From: Anaerolineaceae bacterium
Lineage (GTDB): Bacteria > Chloroflexota > Anaerolineae > Aggregatilineales > Phototrophicaceae
Assembly (NCBI GenBank): GCA_026708325.1
Contig: JAPOVC010000014.1
Span: forward strand, 186,001-250,000
Reading direction: 5' to 3'
DNA length: 64,000 bases
Within the stretch, counting starts at the first letter, position 1. Every line of letters starts with the position of its first letter. The notes under the pieces were generated by a model. The model did no database searches, had not been told where the DNA came from, and saw only the letters and a program-made list of their open reading frames with translations. Positions 62,267 to 64,000 of this stretch are shown here, in pieces. The position numbers and the translations under genes are program-made.

Positions 62267-63702
62267 GCCCCCATTTCCGTTGGCTGCTGATCATCGTCCT
62301 GATCGCCGCCTTCGCGCTGCGGGTTAGCTTGCCAGACGGCGGTGACCTGGTCATCGACAGCAACGGCGACGGGGTACCGGAAATTGCGCTGTCGGTTGAA
62401 CAACCCCTTGGCCTGGACCTCGTCGGAGGCCTGCGCGTCCTGCTCAGGGCGGACCTTCCGCCGGAGCAGTTCAGCGCCGAGGATCTGGGTCAGACGGCCA
62501 ACAACGTCGCGCGCCGCATCGATGCGCTGGGCGTCAGCGAAGCCACGATACAGGTGTTGCCTGGCAGCGGCAGGATCCTGGTGGAGTTGCCGGGTGTTAG
62601 CGATCCCGAGCAGGCCGTGAGGACCATTCAGCAAACGGCCCTGCTCGAATTTGTCGACTTCAACGGTCTGGGCGCACAAACGCAGGATTTCGCCGGTCAA
62701 CGGATTCTGACGACTGCCCAACTCGAGATTCAGGAACAACGAACGCAATCGCTCTCTGACGCGGCCGAAGGCGAGAGTGAAGGGCCTGCCCAGGATGCTC
62801 TCGTCAACCCGCTGACGAGGCAACCCTTCACCACGGTAATGACCGGTGCAGGCCTGCAGGCGGCGGTGGCCGGCTTCGACCAGATGAGCGCCGGCAACTG
62901 GCTGATCCAGTTTGAATTGAATGAAGAAGGCGGCGCAGTGTTTGGCCCCTTCACGGCCAACAGCATTGGCCAACCGATGGCCATTGTGCTGGATGGCGTG
63001 GTGTTGTCAGCGCCGATCATCCAGGCGGAACTGACCAGCGGTGGCGTGATCACCGGCGACTTCAGTGAGGAAGAAGCGCGTACCCTCGCGTTGCAATTGC
63101 GTTCAGGTGCCTTGCCCATACCGCTTAGCGTGGAGAGTACGGCCCAGGTCGGTGCGACCCTCGGACAGGAGTCGGTTTCTCTCAGCATCAGGGCCGGCAT
63201 CATTGGCGTGGTCACCGTGCTGGTGTTCATGCTGGTCTATTACCGACTGCCCGGCCTCGCTGCAGATCTCGCGCTACTGGTGTTCATCATCATCAATCTG
63301 GCATTGTTCCGGCTGATCCCGGTTACGCTGACCCTTCCGGCCATCACCGGATTTCTTATCGGCATCGGCACGGCCGTGGACGGCAACATTCTCATTTTCG
63401 AGCGCATCAAGGAGGAGTTGCGCGTTGGCAAAGGCGTGGACGAGGCGCTGAACGCCGGCTTTGATCGTGCCTGGACCTCTATCCGGGATTCCAATGTGTC
63501 GACGATCATCATTTGCATCATTCTCTTTCTCTTCGGCCAGACGCCCGGGGCAAGTATTGTTAGCGGCTTCGCGGTGACCCTGGGCCTTGGGCTGGTCCTC
63601 AACCTGTTTACGGCGGTGCTGGTTACGCGCACCTTTTTGCATCTCTTCGTCGCCCTGCTGCGCAACTCACCGCGACAGAGTCGCTGGTTGCCTGGCGTCT
63701 AA
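62263..63702 (+). CDS. secD: Protein translocase subunit SecD
   Basis: A 479-residue SecD. The first helix is LLIIVLIAAFALRV, then the D1 motif PLGLDLVGGLRVLL, the periplasmic P1 region, and the D4-region FSEEEARTLALQLRSGALPIPL. The five C-terminal helices (GIIGVVTVLVFMLVYY to VLVTRTFLHLFVALL) belong to the RND-type fold and include DGNILIFERIKEELRVGKGV. It uses the proton gradient to complete protein translocation with SecYEG. The P1 domain is shorter than in E. coli, as in many non-proteobacteria. Confidence 0.95.
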   Translation: MSPHFRWLLIIVLIAAFALRVSLPDGGDLVIDSNGDGVPEIALSVEQPLGLDLVGGLRVLLRADLPPEQFSAEDLGQTANNVARRIDALGVSEATIQVLPGSGRILVELPGVSDPEQAVRTIQQTALLEFVDFNGLGAQTQDFAGQRILTTAQLEIQEQRTQSLSDAAEGESEGPAQDALVNPLTRQPFTTVMTGAGLQAAVAGFDQMSAGNWLIQFELNEEGGAVFGPFTANSIGQPMAIVLDGVVLSAPIIQAELTSGGVITGDFSEEEARTLALQLRSGALPIPLSVESTAQVGATLGQESVSLSIRAGIIGVVTVLVFMLVYYRLPGLAADLALLVFIIINLALFRLIPVTLTLPAITGFLIGIGTAVDGNILIFERIKEELRVGKGVDEALNAGFDRAWTSIRDSNVSTIIICIILFLFGQTPGASIVSGFAVTLGLGLVLNLFTAVLVTRTFLHLFVALLRNSPRQSRWLPGV

Positions 63703-63704
63703 CG

Positions 63705-64000
63705 ATGTATTCCCTGATCCAGAAACGCCGCTTCTTTTTCCTGTCGTCGGCGACCGTCCTCGGGGCCGGTATTTTGATCATGCTCTTTTCGACCCTGACG
63801 ACAGGATCTCCCTTTCGCCTCAGCATCGACTTCGTCGGTGGCAGCATCTACGAGATTGCATTCACGGAAGGGGAGACGAGCGAAGCCGATCTGCGCGATG
63901 TTTTCGCCGCATTCGGTGACGAACACGTCATCGTTCAGCAATTGGGCGACGCGTCAGAAAGACGCTGGTCGTTGCGGTCCACCATTCAGCGGGCAGCGGT
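63705..64000 (+). CDS. secF: Protein translocase subunit SecF, partial (C-terminus beyond right edge)
   Basis: The first 98 residues are visible, starting MYSLIQKRRFFFLSSATVLG two bases after the secD stop. The first membrane helix is followed by FRLSIDFVGGSIYEIAF, the SecF signature (usually G-I-D-F-x-G-G), and the start of the periplasmic domain. The reading frame is open to the window edge. The protein is separate from SecD here rather than fused. Confidence 0.92.
   Translation, partial: MYSLIQKRRFFFLSSATVLGAGILIMLFSTLTTGSPFRLSIDFVGGSIYEIAFTEGETSEADLRDVFAAFGDEHVIVQQLGDASERRWSLRSTIQRAA

Overview
The window is a dense, high-GC (roughly 60%) bacterial chromosome segment. About 57 protein genes lie on both strands. 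Most gene starts overlap the preceding stop by 1-8 bases, and no stretch longer than about 300 bases lacks a gene. I see no insertion sequence, phage gene or CRISPR array. The gene set (many molybdenum hydroxylases, tandem PF06032/DUF917 proteins, a nucleoside-type ABC transporter, YajC-SecD-SecF, SelB) resembles Chloroflexota such as Anaerolineae or Caldilineales. That placement is an inference from gene content; no rRNA or similar marker confirms it.

Left part (1-30 kb). Two glycosyltransferases, a small solute-binding protein and a GH39-like glycosidase lead into a large molybdenum-hydroxylase island. The island holds (a) a fused [2Fe-2S]/molybdopterin subunit of XdhD type with its FAD subunit; (b) a divergent nucleoside/BMP-type ABC transporter plus an LDH2-family dehydrogenase; (c) a minus-strand operon coxG-coxS-coxL(form II)-coxM-coxD-coxE-xdhC-MoaB/MogA-like-threonine-synthase-like; and (d) a third, stand-alone molybdopterin subunit followed by a fused GDPD protein, an amidase and an SDR. 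Together this looks like import and oxidation of purines, nucleosides or other N-heterocycles, with a dedicated cofactor-maturation set.

Middle part (30-45 kb). A small membrane protein, 6-phosphogluconate dehydrogenase and a WecA/MraY-family transferase that lacks a catalytic Asp are followed by a long minus-strand operon. That operon encodes a complete peptide-type ABC transporter, three DUF917 paralogues and a hydantoinase-A-like protein, a candidate uptake-plus-degradation system for a hydantoin-like or modified amino-acid compound. Two lipoproteins follow, one of them an M23 peptidase.

Right part (45-64 kb). This is housekeeping: two tRNA-Arg genes around a GyrB/ParE gene, a hisHAFIE operon preceded by a candidate transcription attenuator with a His-codon leader peptide, a SAM hydroxide adenosyltransferase-like protein, MurA with Asp at the position of the catalytic Cys, the selenocysteine elongation factor SelB, a coiled-coil protein, a dGTPase-like HD protein, a membrane-anchored Ser/Thr kinase, a GT39-type transferase, a NERD-like protein, and yajC-secD-secF running off the right edge.

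Several start sites carry a -10 element reading TATACT at a suitable distance, which may be a common promoter form in this genome.
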